Below, one piece after another: positions 23,564 through 32,209 of a DNA stretch of 32,366 bases. Each line of letters opens with the position of its first letter. Position 1 is the first letter of the stretch. The DNA lies in assembly GCA_016869195.1 (NCBI GenBank), contig VGET01000009.1, positions 1 to 32,366 on the forward strand. Reading direction: 5' to 3'. The notes beneath the pieces were generated by a model that was given only the letters and a program-made list of their open reading frames with translations, ran no database searches and was not told where the DNA came from. Position numbers and translations under genes: made by a program. This DNA comes from Alphaproteobacteria bacterium (GTDB lineage Bacteria; Pseudomonadota; Alphaproteobacteria; UBA828).

Positions 23564-23658
23564 AAGGGTAGGAGGGTGGAGACCAACGGCGAAGCCGCGC
23601 TTTCCTGTCAGCGGAACCCCGCTTACGATCGTTCCCACAACAGGGAGGACCACATCCG

Positions 23659-24180
23659 ATGAACGTCGAGAAGAAGATCGCCGCGATGGGGCTCACACTG
23701 CCCGATCTGGAGTTCGAGTACCGGCACGCGCCGTCGAAGGCGAAGTTCCACTCGCATTCGGCCGTCGGCAATGTGCTCTACCTCGCCGGCGCGACGCCCT
23801 CGAAGGACGGCAAGCAATTCATGCCGGGCGTGGTCGGCAAGGACCTCACCGTCGATCAGGCGCGCGAGGCGATGCGCCAGTGCTGTCTGGTCATGCTGGC
23901 GCACGCGAAATACGCGCTTGGCGACCTCGATCGCCTCAATCGTTTCCTGCAAATGGTTGCCTATATCAACTCGGCGCCGGGCTTCGTCGATCAGCCGCCG
24001 ATCACCAATGCGGCGACCGAGCTTCTGGAAGAGCTCTTTGGTGAGGCCGGCCTGTGCGCCCGCGCCTCGATCGGCTGCCAGGGCCTCGCCAACAACCACT
24101 CGGTCGAGATCGTCGCGGTCTGCGAGTTCAAGGGGACGGAAGTGAGGGCGCCGCTGCGGAGAGATGCGTTTCGGAAGTGA
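23659..24180 (+). CDS. RidA (YjgF/UK114) family protein
   Basis: 173 residues. ATG 23659 has GGAGG ten bases upstream. FHSHSAVGNVLYLAGATPSKDG, then AREAMRQCCLVMLAHAKYALGDLDRLNRFLQMVAYIN and LCARASIGCQGLANNHSVEIVAVCEF follow the YjgF fold. The Arg in ARASIG matches the substrate-carboxylate Arg of RidA deaminases. RidA hydrolyses reactive enamine/imine intermediates from PLP enzymes; the longer members of this family are less well characterised. The gene stands alone between two inverted copies of a repeat family. Confidence 0.88.
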   Translation: MNVEKKIAAMGLTLPDLEFEYRHAPSKAKFHSHSAVGNVLYLAGATPSKDGKQFMPGVVGKDLTVDQAREAMRQCCLVMLAHAKYALGDLDRLNRFLQMVAYINSAPGFVDQPPITNAATELLEELFGEAGLCARASIGCQGLANNHSVEIVAVCEFKGTEVRAPLRRDAFRK

Positions 24181-24186
24181 AATAGA

Positions 24187-24221
24187 AAACCCTTCCTCCC
24201 CTCTCAGGGGAGGAAGGGTTT
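24187..24221. terminator. Hairpin terminator after ridA
   Basis: Perfect 16-base arms (24187-24202 and 24206-24221) with a three-base loop, ending in TTT, seven bases after the ridA stop. It is also a member of the CCTTCCTCC repeat family. Confidence 0.65.
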
Positions 24222-24229
24222 GGGTTGGT

Positions 24230-24314
24230 GGGGTAAGCCGAAGCGGCCGCAGGCCGCTAACCTCCCACCCTCCATCCCTAACCCTTCCTCCCGCCCTAGG
24301 GGCAGGAGGAAGGG
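24230..24314. repeat. Second half of the repeat element after ridA, with hairpin at 24282-24314
   Basis: Includes a GCGGCC-rich palindrome near 24245-24260, a CCTCCCACCCTCC stretch matching in reverse complement the GGAGGGTGG after dnaE2, and a hairpin (CCCTTCCTCC at 24282, closing at 24314). It ends nine bases before the amidohydrolase stop, so it may also terminate that convergent gene. Confidence 0.55.
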
Positions 24315-24323
24315 CTGGTCACC

Positions 24324-25619
24324 TTACTCCGCCGCCGCCGCGACCTTTCCGCTCTGACGGCGCGCGCCGAGGCGCTTCGCGACCGGCGCCTTGTGATACT
24401 CGCCGTCCTTCATGATCATGATCAGGTTCTCCTTGTCCTGCAGCAGCGTGACGTCCTGCGTCACGTCGCCATCGACGAGAAGAAGATCGGCGAGGTAGCC
24501 GGGCTTCACCTGGCCGACATTCATGTTCATGAGCTCGCCACCCCACTGCGTCGCGGCCTTGAGCGTCTCGAGCGGTGAATAGCCGAACAGATTGACGAAG
24601 TGCTCGAGGTCGCGCGCATTCACGCCGATCGGCGCCCAGGCGAAGCCATAGTCGCCGCCCGGCATCGCGCGGATGCCGCGCTTGCGGATCTCACCGTAGG
24701 TCTTGATCGTGTTCTCGAGCGTGCGCTTGAGGCCCCATTTCTCGACCGTGGCCTCGTCGAAGCCCCAATCCTTCGCCTCATAGGCCGTCGAATAGATGAT
24801 GCCGGCCGCCGGGGCCATGAAGACGTCCTTCTTTTTGGCCTCGAGCATGTCGATCGTTTCTTCGGTCGCGAAATCGGCGTGGTAGATGATCGGAATGCCA
24901 TGCTTCAACGCGGCGCGGACGGCGCGATCGCCGCGCGCATGCGTGGCGACATTGAGGCCGCGCTCCTTGGCGACCCACACGCAGGCCGCGATCTCGTCAT
25001 CGCTATAGGCGAGCGCCTCATTGCCGCAATTGCGCTGGAACTGGTCGCCCGAGATGTTGATCTTGAGCGTGTCGCAGCCTTCGCGGGCGCACAGGCGCGC
25101 GACGCGCAGCATCTCGGTCGTGCCGTCGGCCAGGATGCCGACCGATTCACGATGCAGGTGCAGCAGGCGCTCATCGCCGAGGCCGCCCGTGGAGTTGATC
25201 TCGGGCGAGGCCGCGCGGATGCGGGGGCCGGGGAACTTGCCGGCGTTGATCGTGTCGCGCAGCACCGGCTCGATGCGGATCTTGCTGGTGCCGGCGGCGG
25301 AGAACAGGCTGGTGAAGCCCTGGTCGAGCATGACCTTCGCATGCTCGAGCGCGAGCACCATGTGCTCCTCGGGCGGCAGTTCGCCGATGTTCCAGAGCAT
25401 GGTGCAATTGGTGTAGGTGACGTGCGAGTGCGGCTCCACGAGGCCCGGCATCAGGGTTGCGCCGGCGCCGTCGATCACATCGGCGTCCTCGGCCTCGATC
25501 TGGCCTTTGCCCTTCGCCACTTTGTTGATCATGTTGCCCTGGACGAGCACCTCGCCGGCGAACGACTTCTTGCCGGTACCGTCGAAGATATTGACGTTCT
25601 TGAAGAGCTTGCGACCCAT
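24324..25619 (-). CDS. Amidohydrolase-superfamily metal-dependent hydrolase
   Basis: 431 residues from ATG 25619, six bases after AGGAGG; the frame is open to 25724 but that extension has no ribosome site. A small beta-sandwich (FKNVNIFDGTGKK) is followed by a TIM barrel with metal ligands H64 and H66 (MPGLVEPHSHV), a candidate bridging Lys in DTLKINISGD, His in ATHARGD and IIYHADFA, and Asp in PGGDYG. The C-terminal segment (GYLADLLLVDGD) completes the sandwich. This set fits a binuclear metal hydrolase acting on amide or cyclic amide bonds, near the imidazolonepropionase/prolidase-like group. Substrate not predictable. Apparently monocistronic. Confidence 0.88.
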   Translation of the reverse strand: MGRKLFKNVNIFDGTGKKSFAGEVLVQGNMINKVAKGKGQIEAEDADVIDGAGATLMPGLVEPHSHVTYTNCTMLWNIGELPPEEHMVLALEHAKVMLDQGFTSLFSAAGTSKIRIEPVLRDTINAGKFPGPRIRAASPEINSTGGLGDERLLHLHRESVGILADGTTEMLRVARLCAREGCDTLKINISGDQFQRNCGNEALAYSDDEIAACVWVAKERGLNVATHARGDRAVRAALKHGIPIIYHADFATEETIDMLEAKKKDVFMAPAAGIIYSTAYEAKDWGFDEATVEKWGLKRTLENTIKTYGEIRKRGIRAMPGGDYGFAWAPIGVNARDLEHFVNLFGYSPLETLKAATQWGGELMNMNVGQVKPGYLADLLLVDGDVTQDVTLLQDKENLIMIMKDGEYHKAPVAKRLGARRQSGKVAAAAE

Positions 25620-25752
25620 GAACAGCCTCCTGGCGGTTGGTCTGAGGGCGCCGCGCCGATTGTTCTTGTCAGATTCGGGCGTGGCGAGTGTATTCAGATT
25701 AGCCGAGGCACCGCCCGATTGCACCTGAATCCGGCCCTGAGGCCGGCTTGGC

Positions 25753-26133
25753 TCAGCCCCCGGGATTGAGTACCGGCGCGCGCGCTGAAACCTTGGCGCG
25801 CAGCGTCTCGGGCACGTCCTTTTCGGGCAGGTCGCCGGTCTTGTGTTTCAGGTATGTCTGAGCGAGGCGAATGAGCGCGGGCGCATCCTCGATCGACAGC
25901 TTGCTGAAGCGAAGGAGTGCCTTGCCGTGGCCCCGGACCGAGGCGTTGCACGGGCTCGGGCAGCCATTGAGACACGCCGTGCCACGCAGGGGAACATGGC
26001 CGCGCACGGCGTCATTGGCAGCCTCGACCGCGTCGTAGAGCGCTTCGCCGGCGGCTTTCTCGCCGGGCGGCACGCGCAGATCGCGCACACAGGTCCGGCA
26101 AATGAACAGTTTCCCCGCGTCCTTCGCCGCCAC
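25753..26133 (-). CDS. DUF1636 family metal-binding protein
   Basis: 126 residues from GTG 26133, eight bases after AAGGAG; a TTG at 26157 is in frame. A Cys-rich small protein: FICRTCVRD near residue 10 and RGTACLNGCPSPCNASVRG near residue 55, the Cys pattern of DUF1636, described as a predicted metal-binding (ferredoxin-like) family. It ends 133 bases upstream of the amidohydrolase start on the same strand and diverges from the dehydrogenase gene. Role unknown. Confidence 0.8.
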   Translation of the reverse strand: MAAKDAGKLFICRTCVRDLRVPPGEKAAGEALYDAVEAANDAVRGHVPLRGTACLNGCPSPCNASVRGHGKALLRFSKLSIEDAPALIRLAQTYLKHKTGDLPEKDVPETLRAKVSARAPVLNPGG

Positions 26134-26228
26134 AGCCTTCGCTCCTTCAAGCTCCAAAACAGCGCGCGACGATAGACAAGCGCGGCCGACGGTGCATCAT
26201 CTTTCGAGCACGGTGGGGGAGGGTTGCT

Positions 26229-27191
26229 ATGGCGACGGTGGTACAGACGGATTTTGCCTGGGCCGACAATGCGATCGAACGCGGCATTATCGAGGGGGCC
26301 GGGCACAAGCTGGTGATCGGGCCCTCGGCCGCCCTGCCGCCGCCCGAGATCGAGATGCTCATTGCCGCAAATAGCCCGAGCGCCATCCTCACCTGCTGGG
26401 CTCGCATCTCCGACAAGGCAATCGCCTCCGCGAAGGACCTCAAGATCGTCGCGCGCTACGGCGTCGGCCTCGACAACATCGATGTGCCGGCCGCCACCGC
26501 GCGCGGTGCCTGGGTCACCAACGTGCCGGACTATTGCGTCGAGGAGGTCTCGGACCACGCGGTCGGCATGATGCTGGCTTGGGTGCGCGGGCTTGTCACC
26601 TTCGACCGTGAGGTGAAGCGCGGCAAATGGGATCCCTCGGGCGCGCGCCTGCGCCGTGCCGCAACCTTGACCGCCGGTGTGCTCGGCATGGGCCGCATCG
26701 GCCGCGCGACCGCGCGCAAGCTCGCCGGCATCGGGGTCGACGTGCTCGGCTATGACATCGCGGTCAAGGGCGGCACGCCGCATGCCGAGATGGTGAGCCT
26801 CGATCGACTGCTGCACGATTCCGACGTGATCGTCGTGCATTTGCCGCTGGACGACGAGACCCGACACTTCGTCGACGACGAGTTCCTGAAGCGGGTGCGG
26901 CCGGGCTCATTCCTGATCAATGTCAGCCGTGGGCCGGTCGTCGACAATGATGCGCTCATCCGCGCGCTCGATAGCGGGCCGTTGGCCGGCGCCGCACTCG
27001 ATGTTGTCGAAGGCGAGCCCAATCCGCCCGCCGCGCTCATTGCGCGCCCGGACGTGATCGCGACGCCGCACGTCGCCTTCTCGTCGGACGAGTCGCTCGC
27101 CGAGCTTCGTCGCCGCGGCGCCGAAGAGGTCGTGCGCGTGCTCTCAGGCCAGGCCCCGCAGAACCCGTGCAACCGGCCGAATGGACGGTAG
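26229..27191 (+). CDS. D-2-hydroxyacid dehydrogenase family, NAD-binding (CtBP/SerA-like)
   Basis: 320 residues. GGGGGAGGG precedes ATG 26229. An N-terminal substrate-binding half leads to YGVGLDNIDVPAATARGAWVTNVPDYCVEEVSDHAVGM; the Rossmann nucleotide loop is GVLGMGRIGRATARKL. Catalytic residues are all present: Arg in NVSRGPVVD, Glu in DVVEGEPN and His in TPHVAFSS. The enzyme interconverts 2-hydroxy and 2-oxo acids. It lacks the C-terminal ACT domain of long SerA proteins, so it is unlikely to be the main serine-pathway enzyme. No operon partner. Confidence 0.92.
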   Translation: MATVVQTDFAWADNAIERGIIEGAGHKLVIGPSAALPPPEIEMLIAANSPSAILTCWARISDKAIASAKDLKIVARYGVGLDNIDVPAATARGAWVTNVPDYCVEEVSDHAVGMMLAWVRGLVTFDREVKRGKWDPSGARLRRAATLTAGVLGMGRIGRATARKLAGIGVDVLGYDIAVKGGTPHAEMVSLDRLLHDSDVIVVHLPLDDETRHFVDDEFLKRVRPGSFLINVSRGPVVDNDALIRALDSGPLAGAALDVVEGEPNPPAALIARPDVIATPHVAFSSDESLAELRRRGAEEVVRVLSGQAPQNPCNRPNGR

Positions 27192-27260
27192 CGCGGGATT
27201 CGCTTCGTCTGGTCGCAGTCTTCTCCGCCATCTCGGCGTTCGCTGTCGGCACCTTCGGGT

Positions 27261-27366
27261 CGTCATCCTCTGGCGCGCCGAAGGTGCGAACGGAGGATCC
27301 ATGGTTCCGCGCGCGCGGGACGATGGATTCCACGGTCGGCGCCGACGCCGCCGTGGAATGACGATG
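27261..27366. repeat. REP-like inverted doublet after the 2-hydroxyacid dehydrogenase gene
   Basis: The 223-base gap between two convergent genes holds an element with inverted ends CGTCATCC and GGAATGACG. Each half has internal pairing: ATCCTC with GAGGAT in the left half, TTCCACGG with CCGTGGAA in the right. The layout is that of GTCATCC repeats found in many alphaproteobacterial genomes. Confidence 0.6.
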
Positions 27367-27414
27367 AGAGTCGAACAGGTCTCGCGGCGCTACGCGTCCC
27401 GTCGCACCTTCGAG

Positions 27415-29037
27415 CTACTCCGGCTCGCCCCAGGTCCAATCGGCAAACTGGTCGCGCAGCTTGGATTTGAGGAACTTGCCGGCCGGGTTCTTCGGAATCT
27501 CCGGCACGAAGGCGTAGCCGTCGGGTACCCAGAACTTGGCGAACTTGGCGGCGAGGAACTCGCGGAAGGCCTTGGGCTCGGGCGTCGCACCCTCCTTGAG
27601 CACAATGACCGCGAGCGGCCGCTCGTCCCATTTCGGGTGGGCGACCGCGATCACCGTTGCCTCCTTGACCGACGGGTGGCCCATCAGCGCGTTCTCGAGG
27701 TCGACCGAGGAGATCCACTCGCCGCCCGACTTGATCAGGTCTTTGGTGCGGTCGGTGAGCTTCATATAGCCCTCGGGATCAATGGTCGCGACGTCGCCGG
27801 TGATGAACCAACCGTCCGCGGTCCATTTGTCCTTCTGGCTGTCATCCGCAAAATAGCACGCGGCGATGAACGGCCCGCGCACCTGGAGCTCGCCCATGGT
27901 CTTGCCGTCCCACGGCGCGACGCCCTGCTCGTTCACGACGCGCATGTCGACGAACACGTTCGGCATGCCCTGTTTGGCGCGCAGCTCGTAGAGCAAATCG
28001 TCCGATTGCTGCTCGAGCGTGGGTTTCACCCGGCCGACTGTGCCCAAGGGGCTCATCTCGGTCATGCCCCAGGCGTGGATGACCTTGACGCCGTGTTTGT
28101 CGAGCCCGCGGATCAGGCCCTCGGGCGCGGCCGAGCCGCCGACGAAGGTGCGCAGGCCCGGCTGCAGCGCCCAACGGCCGGGCTCCTTGTCGAGCGCATG
28201 CAGGAGGCCGAGCCAGATCGTCGGCACGCCGGCGGCGAAGTTGACCTTCTCGCGCTCCATCAGGTCGAGCAGGCTCAGCGCATCGAGGTGCGGGCCCGGC
28301 AGCACCATCTTGGCGCCATGCATGATGCCGCAGAACGGCAGGCCCCACGAATTGACGTGGAACATCGGCACCACGATCAGCATCGTGTCGCGGCCGGAGA
28401 CGGCGATGGCGTCGGTCTGGCCGGCCACCAGCGTGTGCAGCACGATCGAGCGGTGAGAATAGGCGACGCCCTTGGGCTTGCCGGTCGTGCCCGAGGTGTA
28501 GCACATGCCGGCGGCGTCATTCTCGTTGAGCTCGACCGGTGATGGGGCTTCGGGCGCGTTGCCGAGGAAGGCCTCGTAGTCCTCATAGCCCGGCGGGATC
28601 GGCTTGCCGGTCAGCGACACGACGAACACGCGCTCGGCCTTGAGCTTCGCGCGTACGGGCTCGAGCAGAGGCAGCAGAACGTCGTCGACAAAGATGAAGC
28701 GATCCTCGGCATGGTTCGCGATGTATTCGATGTCGGTCGGGTGCAGCCGGAAGTTGAGCGTGTGGAACACGCCGCCGGCAAGCGGTACGCCGAAATAGCA
28801 TTCGAGATGGGCGTAGGTGTTCCACATCATCGTGCCCACCCGGTCGCCCTTTCTGAGGCCGGCCTTCTGGAGCGCGGCCGCGAGCCTCTGCGCGCGGCGG
28901 GAGAACGCCGCCATCGTGTAGCGATGGAGCGACTTGTCGGACAGGCGGGTGACCACCTCGCGCTGGCCGAACAGCAGCCGATTGCGCTCAAACAGATGAG
29001 CGAGCGTCAGCGGATAGTCCATCATCGTGCCGCGCAC
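27415..29037 (-). CDS. AMP-forming acyl-CoA ligase (medium/long-chain fatty acid, AlkK-like)
   Basis: 540 residues from GTG 29037, supported by GAGGGGG six bases upstream; ATG 29025 is the alternative. Motifs in order: CYTSGTTGKPKGVAYSHRS (AMP-binding P-loop), VPMFHVNSWGLPF, HAWGMTEMSPLGT, DGWFITGDVATID, LTDRTKDLIKSGGEWIS and catalytic Lys in NPAGKFLKS. It activates a carboxylic acid with ATP and loads CoA; sequence flavour is that of the AlkK/FadD3-like fatty-acyl ligases of Proteobacteria. It diverges from the alpha/beta hydrolase gene. Confidence 0.93.
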   Translation of the reverse strand: MRGTMMDYPLTLAHLFERNRLLFGQREVVTRLSDKSLHRYTMAAFSRRAQRLAAALQKAGLRKGDRVGTMMWNTYAHLECYFGVPLAGGVFHTLNFRLHPTDIEYIANHAEDRFIFVDDVLLPLLEPVRAKLKAERVFVVSLTGKPIPPGYEDYEAFLGNAPEAPSPVELNENDAAGMCYTSGTTGKPKGVAYSHRSIVLHTLVAGQTDAIAVSGRDTMLIVVPMFHVNSWGLPFCGIMHGAKMVLPGPHLDALSLLDLMEREKVNFAAGVPTIWLGLLHALDKEPGRWALQPGLRTFVGGSAAPEGLIRGLDKHGVKVIHAWGMTEMSPLGTVGRVKPTLEQQSDDLLYELRAKQGMPNVFVDMRVVNEQGVAPWDGKTMGELQVRGPFIAACYFADDSQKDKWTADGWFITGDVATIDPEGYMKLTDRTKDLIKSGGEWISSVDLENALMGHPSVKEATVIAVAHPKWDERPLAVIVLKEGATPEPKAFREFLAAKFAKFWVPDGYAFVPEIPKNPAGKFLKSKLRDQFADWTWGEPE

Positions 29038-29185
29038 GGAGATCCCCCTCTTGATCTGCGCCGGCGGAACGCTCGGTGCCGCCCCGCCGCGCGGCGATCA
29101 TGCCCGAGGCGTGGTGGCCAAGTCCACGCACAGCAGCGTGTCACGGGGCTTGCCATGACCGGGGCGGGCCAGGGAGGATGGCGTC

Positions 29186-30061
29186 ATGAGCAGCGCTGAC
29201 AAAATCTACCTCGGCTACACCAAGGACGAGCTCGACGCCCAGTACAACAACCGGCGTCGCTATCCGCAGTTCCTGAGCTATTTCGAGACCTGGACGAAGT
29301 GGAGCGAGGCGACCCGGGCCGCGCTGCCCTGCCGGCTCGATGTGCCCTATGGCCCGACGCCAGCCGAGACACTCGACATCTTTCCCGCCGAAAAGGCCGA
29401 TGCGCCGATCCAGGTGTTCATCCACGGCGGCTATTGGTATTCGCTCGACAAGAGCCATGACAGCTTCGTCGCCGAGGGATTCCGACCGCACGGCATCGCG
29501 ACGGTCGTGATCAACTATGCGCTGGCGCCGACGGTGCGCATGGACGAGATCGCGCGCCAGAACCGCGCGGCACTCGCCTGGGTCTGGCGCAACGCGCGCT
29601 CGTTCGGCGGTGACCCTGCCAGGATCCATGTCTCGGGTCAGTCGGCCGGCGGTCATCTCGCCACTTTGATGCTTGGAACCGACTGGCCGGCTTTTGGCGC
29701 TGATCTGCCGGTCGATCTGGCGAAGAGCGGCTGCTCGATTTCCGGCATCTACGACCTCGAGCCGATCCGGCTTTGCTATCTGAATGACAAGGTCCGCATG
29801 GACGAGGCGGAGGCCCGGCGCAACAGCCCCGTGCATCAGCGCTATCCGGTGCGTGCACCCTTGATGTTCGTGTCGGGCGACATCGAATCGGCGGAGTATG
29901 CGCGTCAGGCCGAGCTGATGGAGAAGCTCTGGCATCGGCTGAACTATCCGAGCGAGATCGTCACGCTCAAGGGCTACAACCACTTCACCATGGCGCATCT
30001 CCTCAAGGAGCCGCCGAGCCGGCTGACCCAGGCGATCGTGCGCATGATGGGCATCACCTAA
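29186..30061 (+). CDS. Alpha/beta hydrolase, kynurenine-formamidase/esterase-like
   Basis: 291 residues. The oxyanion motif is FIHGGYWYSLDK. The nucleophile elbow is SGQSAGGHLA. The likely acid is Asp in VSGDIES, and the general base His is in KGYNHFTMAH. The HGG-Y-W motif and overall size resemble the arylformamidase/carboxylesterase branch. It ends 18 bases before the FAH-family gene on the same strand, so the two probably form an operon acting on one substrate: an ester or amide hydrolase followed by a C-C bond hydrolase. Exact substrate unknown. Confidence 0.88.
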   Translation: MSSADKIYLGYTKDELDAQYNNRRRYPQFLSYFETWTKWSEATRAALPCRLDVPYGPTPAETLDIFPAEKADAPIQVFIHGGYWYSLDKSHDSFVAEGFRPHGIATVVINYALAPTVRMDEIARQNRAALAWVWRNARSFGGDPARIHVSGQSAGGHLATLMLGTDWPAFGADLPVDLAKSGCSISGIYDLEPIRLCYLNDKVRMDEAEARRNSPVHQRYPVRAPLMFVSGDIESAEYARQAELMEKLWHRLNYPSEIVTLKGYNHFTMAHLLKEPPSRLTQAIVRMMGIT

Positions 30062-30079
30062 ACATACGGGGACGACACG

Positions 30080-31054
30080 ATGAGGCTGGCTCGCTATGTG
30101 CGCGGCGGCGCGCTTCGGCTTGCGGCGATTGACGACGGTGCGCTGATCGATCTGTTGGAGGCGCTGGGCGAGGGCCGGGGCCTAAGAGCCGCCGAGCGCG
30201 CGAGGCTCGCCGACATGACGGCATTCATTGCCGGCGGCAAGGCGTCGCTTGCCTTGGCGCGCAGGGCCATCAAGGCGAGCGAGGCGAAGGGCAAGGGCCG
30301 CCGGCCGCTCGCGAAAATCAAACTCAAGGCACCGGTCTCGCCCGGCATCGTGCTCTGCAGCGGCGAGAACTACTGGGACCACCGCGAGGAGAAGCCGCAA
30401 GTCACCGCGAAGGAGCCGGAGTTCTTCATCAAGATTCCGATCACCGGCACGATCGGGCCGGGCGAGCCGATTCTGCTCGACCCCATGGTCACCAAAAAAC
30501 TCGATTATGAGACCGAGCTCGCGATCGTGATCGGCAAGCCCGGGCGCCACATCTCGAAGGAAAAGGCGCTCGACCACGTCTTCGGCTACACGATCATGAA
30601 CGATGCGACCGCGCGTGATCGGCAGGTCAAGCTCCGGCCGGACGGCACCGCGGCCTACGCGCTTGGGCCGGGCAAGAACTTTGACACCTGCGCGCCCTTG
30701 GGGCCGATGATCGTGACGCGCGACGAGATTCCCGATCCGCAGTCACTCGCGCTCAAGACCAGAGTCAATGGCGAGCTGCGCCAGAACAACTCGACCGCCA
30801 AGATGATCTGGGGCGTGACCGAGCTGATCCATTTCTTCTCGACCTTCCTCACCCTCCAGCCCGGCTGGGTGATCTCGACCGGTACACCGGGCGGCACGGC
30901 CTGGGGCACGGACAAGGAGCTCGGCGGCCGGTTCTCCAACCGCACGGACATCGTTGCAGCCACGGCCTATCTGAAGCCGGACGATCAGGTCGAGTGCGAG
31001 ATCGAGGGCATCGGGGTGCTCAGGAACCCGGTGGCGCTTTGGCGTGCGAAGTAG
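30080..31054 (+). CDS. Fumarylacetoacetate hydrolase (FAH) family protein
   Basis: 324 residues. N-terminal domain to about residue 90, then the FAH core: LCSGENYWDHREE, PEFFIKIPITGTIGPGEPI, LDYETELAIVIGK with the two metal-ligand Glu, MNDATARDRQ with Asp, TRVNGELRQNNSTAKMIW, and WVISTGTPGGTAWG. The family binds Mg2+/Mn2+ and hydrolyses or decarboxylates diketo-acid C-C bonds in aromatic and sugar catabolism. It follows the alpha/beta hydrolase after 18 bases. The specific reaction cannot be inferred. Confidence 0.92.
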   Translation: MRLARYVRGGALRLAAIDDGALIDLLEALGEGRGLRAAERARLADMTAFIAGGKASLALARRAIKASEAKGKGRRPLAKIKLKAPVSPGIVLCSGENYWDHREEKPQVTAKEPEFFIKIPITGTIGPGEPILLDPMVTKKLDYETELAIVIGKPGRHISKEKALDHVFGYTIMNDATARDRQVKLRPDGTAAYALGPGKNFDTCAPLGPMIVTRDEIPDPQSLALKTRVNGELRQNNSTAKMIWGVTELIHFFSTFLTLQPGWVISTGTPGGTAWGTDKELGGRFSNRTDIVAATAYLKPDDQVECEIEGIGVLRNPVALWRAK

Positions 31055-31085
31055 GGGGCGGCTCCCGAAAAAATAGTTGCTGGCG

Positions 31086-31116
31086 GATATTGCAATTGAT
31101 AATCGTTCGCAATATC
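31086..31116. promoter_or_regulatory. Fur-like iron-responsive palindrome upstream of the iron-binding protein gene
   Basis: Perfect 8-base arms GATATTGC (31086-31093) and GCAATATC (31109-31116) surround TTGATAATCGTTCGC, which matches the Fur 7-1-7 core TGATAAT-N-ATTATCA at 11 of 15 positions. It ends 36 bases before the ATG of the iron-binding protein, so repression when iron is plentiful is likely. Confidence 0.62.
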
Positions 31117-31152
31117 ATTTCTCTCAGCCCTTGATGCCTCGGGAGTTTGCCC

Positions 31153-32205
31153 ATGTTTCCGCCTGCCCGTCTTGGAACCGCCGCCTTCGTCACGATGGCC
31201 GTTGGCGTCCTTGCGGCGCTAGGTCTGCCGTCCTCTGCCGTGCGAGCAGCCGACCAGGAGGTCAATGTCTATTCGTTCCGCCAGGAGCAACTGATCCGTC
31301 CGCTGCTCGACGCCTTCACCAAGGAAACCGGGATTGAGGTTCGCCTTGTCAGCGGCAAGGACGATGCATTGCTCGAGCGGCTGAAGGCGGAGGGGGAAAA
31401 TAGCCCTGCCGACATCCTCATGACCGTCGATGCGGGACGGCTCTACCGTGCAGTCGAGGCGGGCTTGTTGCAGCCTGTGACGTCGTCGACTCTCGACGCG
31501 TTGGTGCCGGCGCAATATCGCGAGCCGAGCGGGCTCTGGTATGGCCTGTCGGTACGCGCACGGCCGATCATGGTGGCGAAAGACCGCGTCGCGCCGGACT
31601 CGATCAAAAGCTACACCGACCTCGCCGACCCCAAATGGAAGGGCAAGGTGTGCGTTCGCTCGTCGGGCAGCGTCTACAACCAGTCCATGCTCGATGCGAT
31701 GATCGAGCGTGTCGGCGTGGAAAAGACCGAGGCCTGGGCCGCCGGTCTGGTCGCAAATTTCGCGCGGCCGCCGACGGGTGGCGACCGAGATCAGATCAAG
31801 GGCCTCGCGTCCGGCGAGTGCGATGTCGCGATCTCCAACTCCTATTATCTCGGCCAGATGACGACATCGAGTGATGAGGCGGAAAAAGCGGCGGCAGCGG
31901 CCACGCTCATCGTGTGGCCGGATCAAGATGCTGCCGGCGTCCACGTCAACATCTCGGGCGCCGGCGTGACCAAGAGCGCGAAGAACAAGGAGAACGCGGT
32001 CAAGCTGCTTGAGTTCCTGGCGGGCGACGCGGCTCAGGCGATCTATGCCGGCGACGTCTACGAGTACCCGCTGCGTGAAGGAATCGCGCTGTCCCCGGTG
32101 GTCGCGGCGTGGGGCACGTTCAAGGCGGACACGCTCGATGTGTCGAAGCTCGGCACCCACAATGCCGAAGCCCTGCGCATCGCCGATCGCGTCGGCTGGC
32201 GGTAG
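31153..32205 (+). CDS. fbpA: Iron(III) ABC transporter periplasmic binding protein (FbpA/FutA type)
   Basis: 351 residues from ATG 31153, seven bases after GGGAG (a TTG two codons upstream is in frame). Signal peptide with hydrophobic core (residues 10-28) and cleavage near AVRA-ADQ. VNVYSFRQEQLIRPLLDAFTKETGIEV, WYGLSVRARPIMVAKDRV, SYTDLADPKWKGKVCVRSS and ISNSYYLGQM (the Tyr pair that binds iron) are hallmarks of FbpA-type proteins. It captures Fe3+ in the periplasm for an ABC importer. A Fur-like palindrome lies just upstream, and a possible permease gene begins at the right edge. Confidence 0.92.
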   Translation: MFPPARLGTAAFVTMAVGVLAALGLPSSAVRAADQEVNVYSFRQEQLIRPLLDAFTKETGIEVRLVSGKDDALLERLKAEGENSPADILMTVDAGRLYRAVEAGLLQPVTSSTLDALVPAQYREPSGLWYGLSVRARPIMVAKDRVAPDSIKSYTDLADPKWKGKVCVRSSGSVYNQSMLDAMIERVGVEKTEAWAAGLVANFARPPTGGDRDQIKGLASGECDVAISNSYYLGQMTTSSDEAEKAAAAATLIVWPDQDAAGVHVNISGAGVTKSAKNKENAVKLLEFLAGDAAQAIYAGDVYEYPLREGIALSPVVAAWGTFKADTLDVSKLGTHNAEALRIADRVGWR

Positions 32206-32209
32206 CCCG

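Noticed and set aside
27181-28542. Plus-strand frame of 453 codons across the repeat and opposite the acyl-CoA ligase
   Set aside because: Antisense to a clear ligase and crossing a repeat; no domain.
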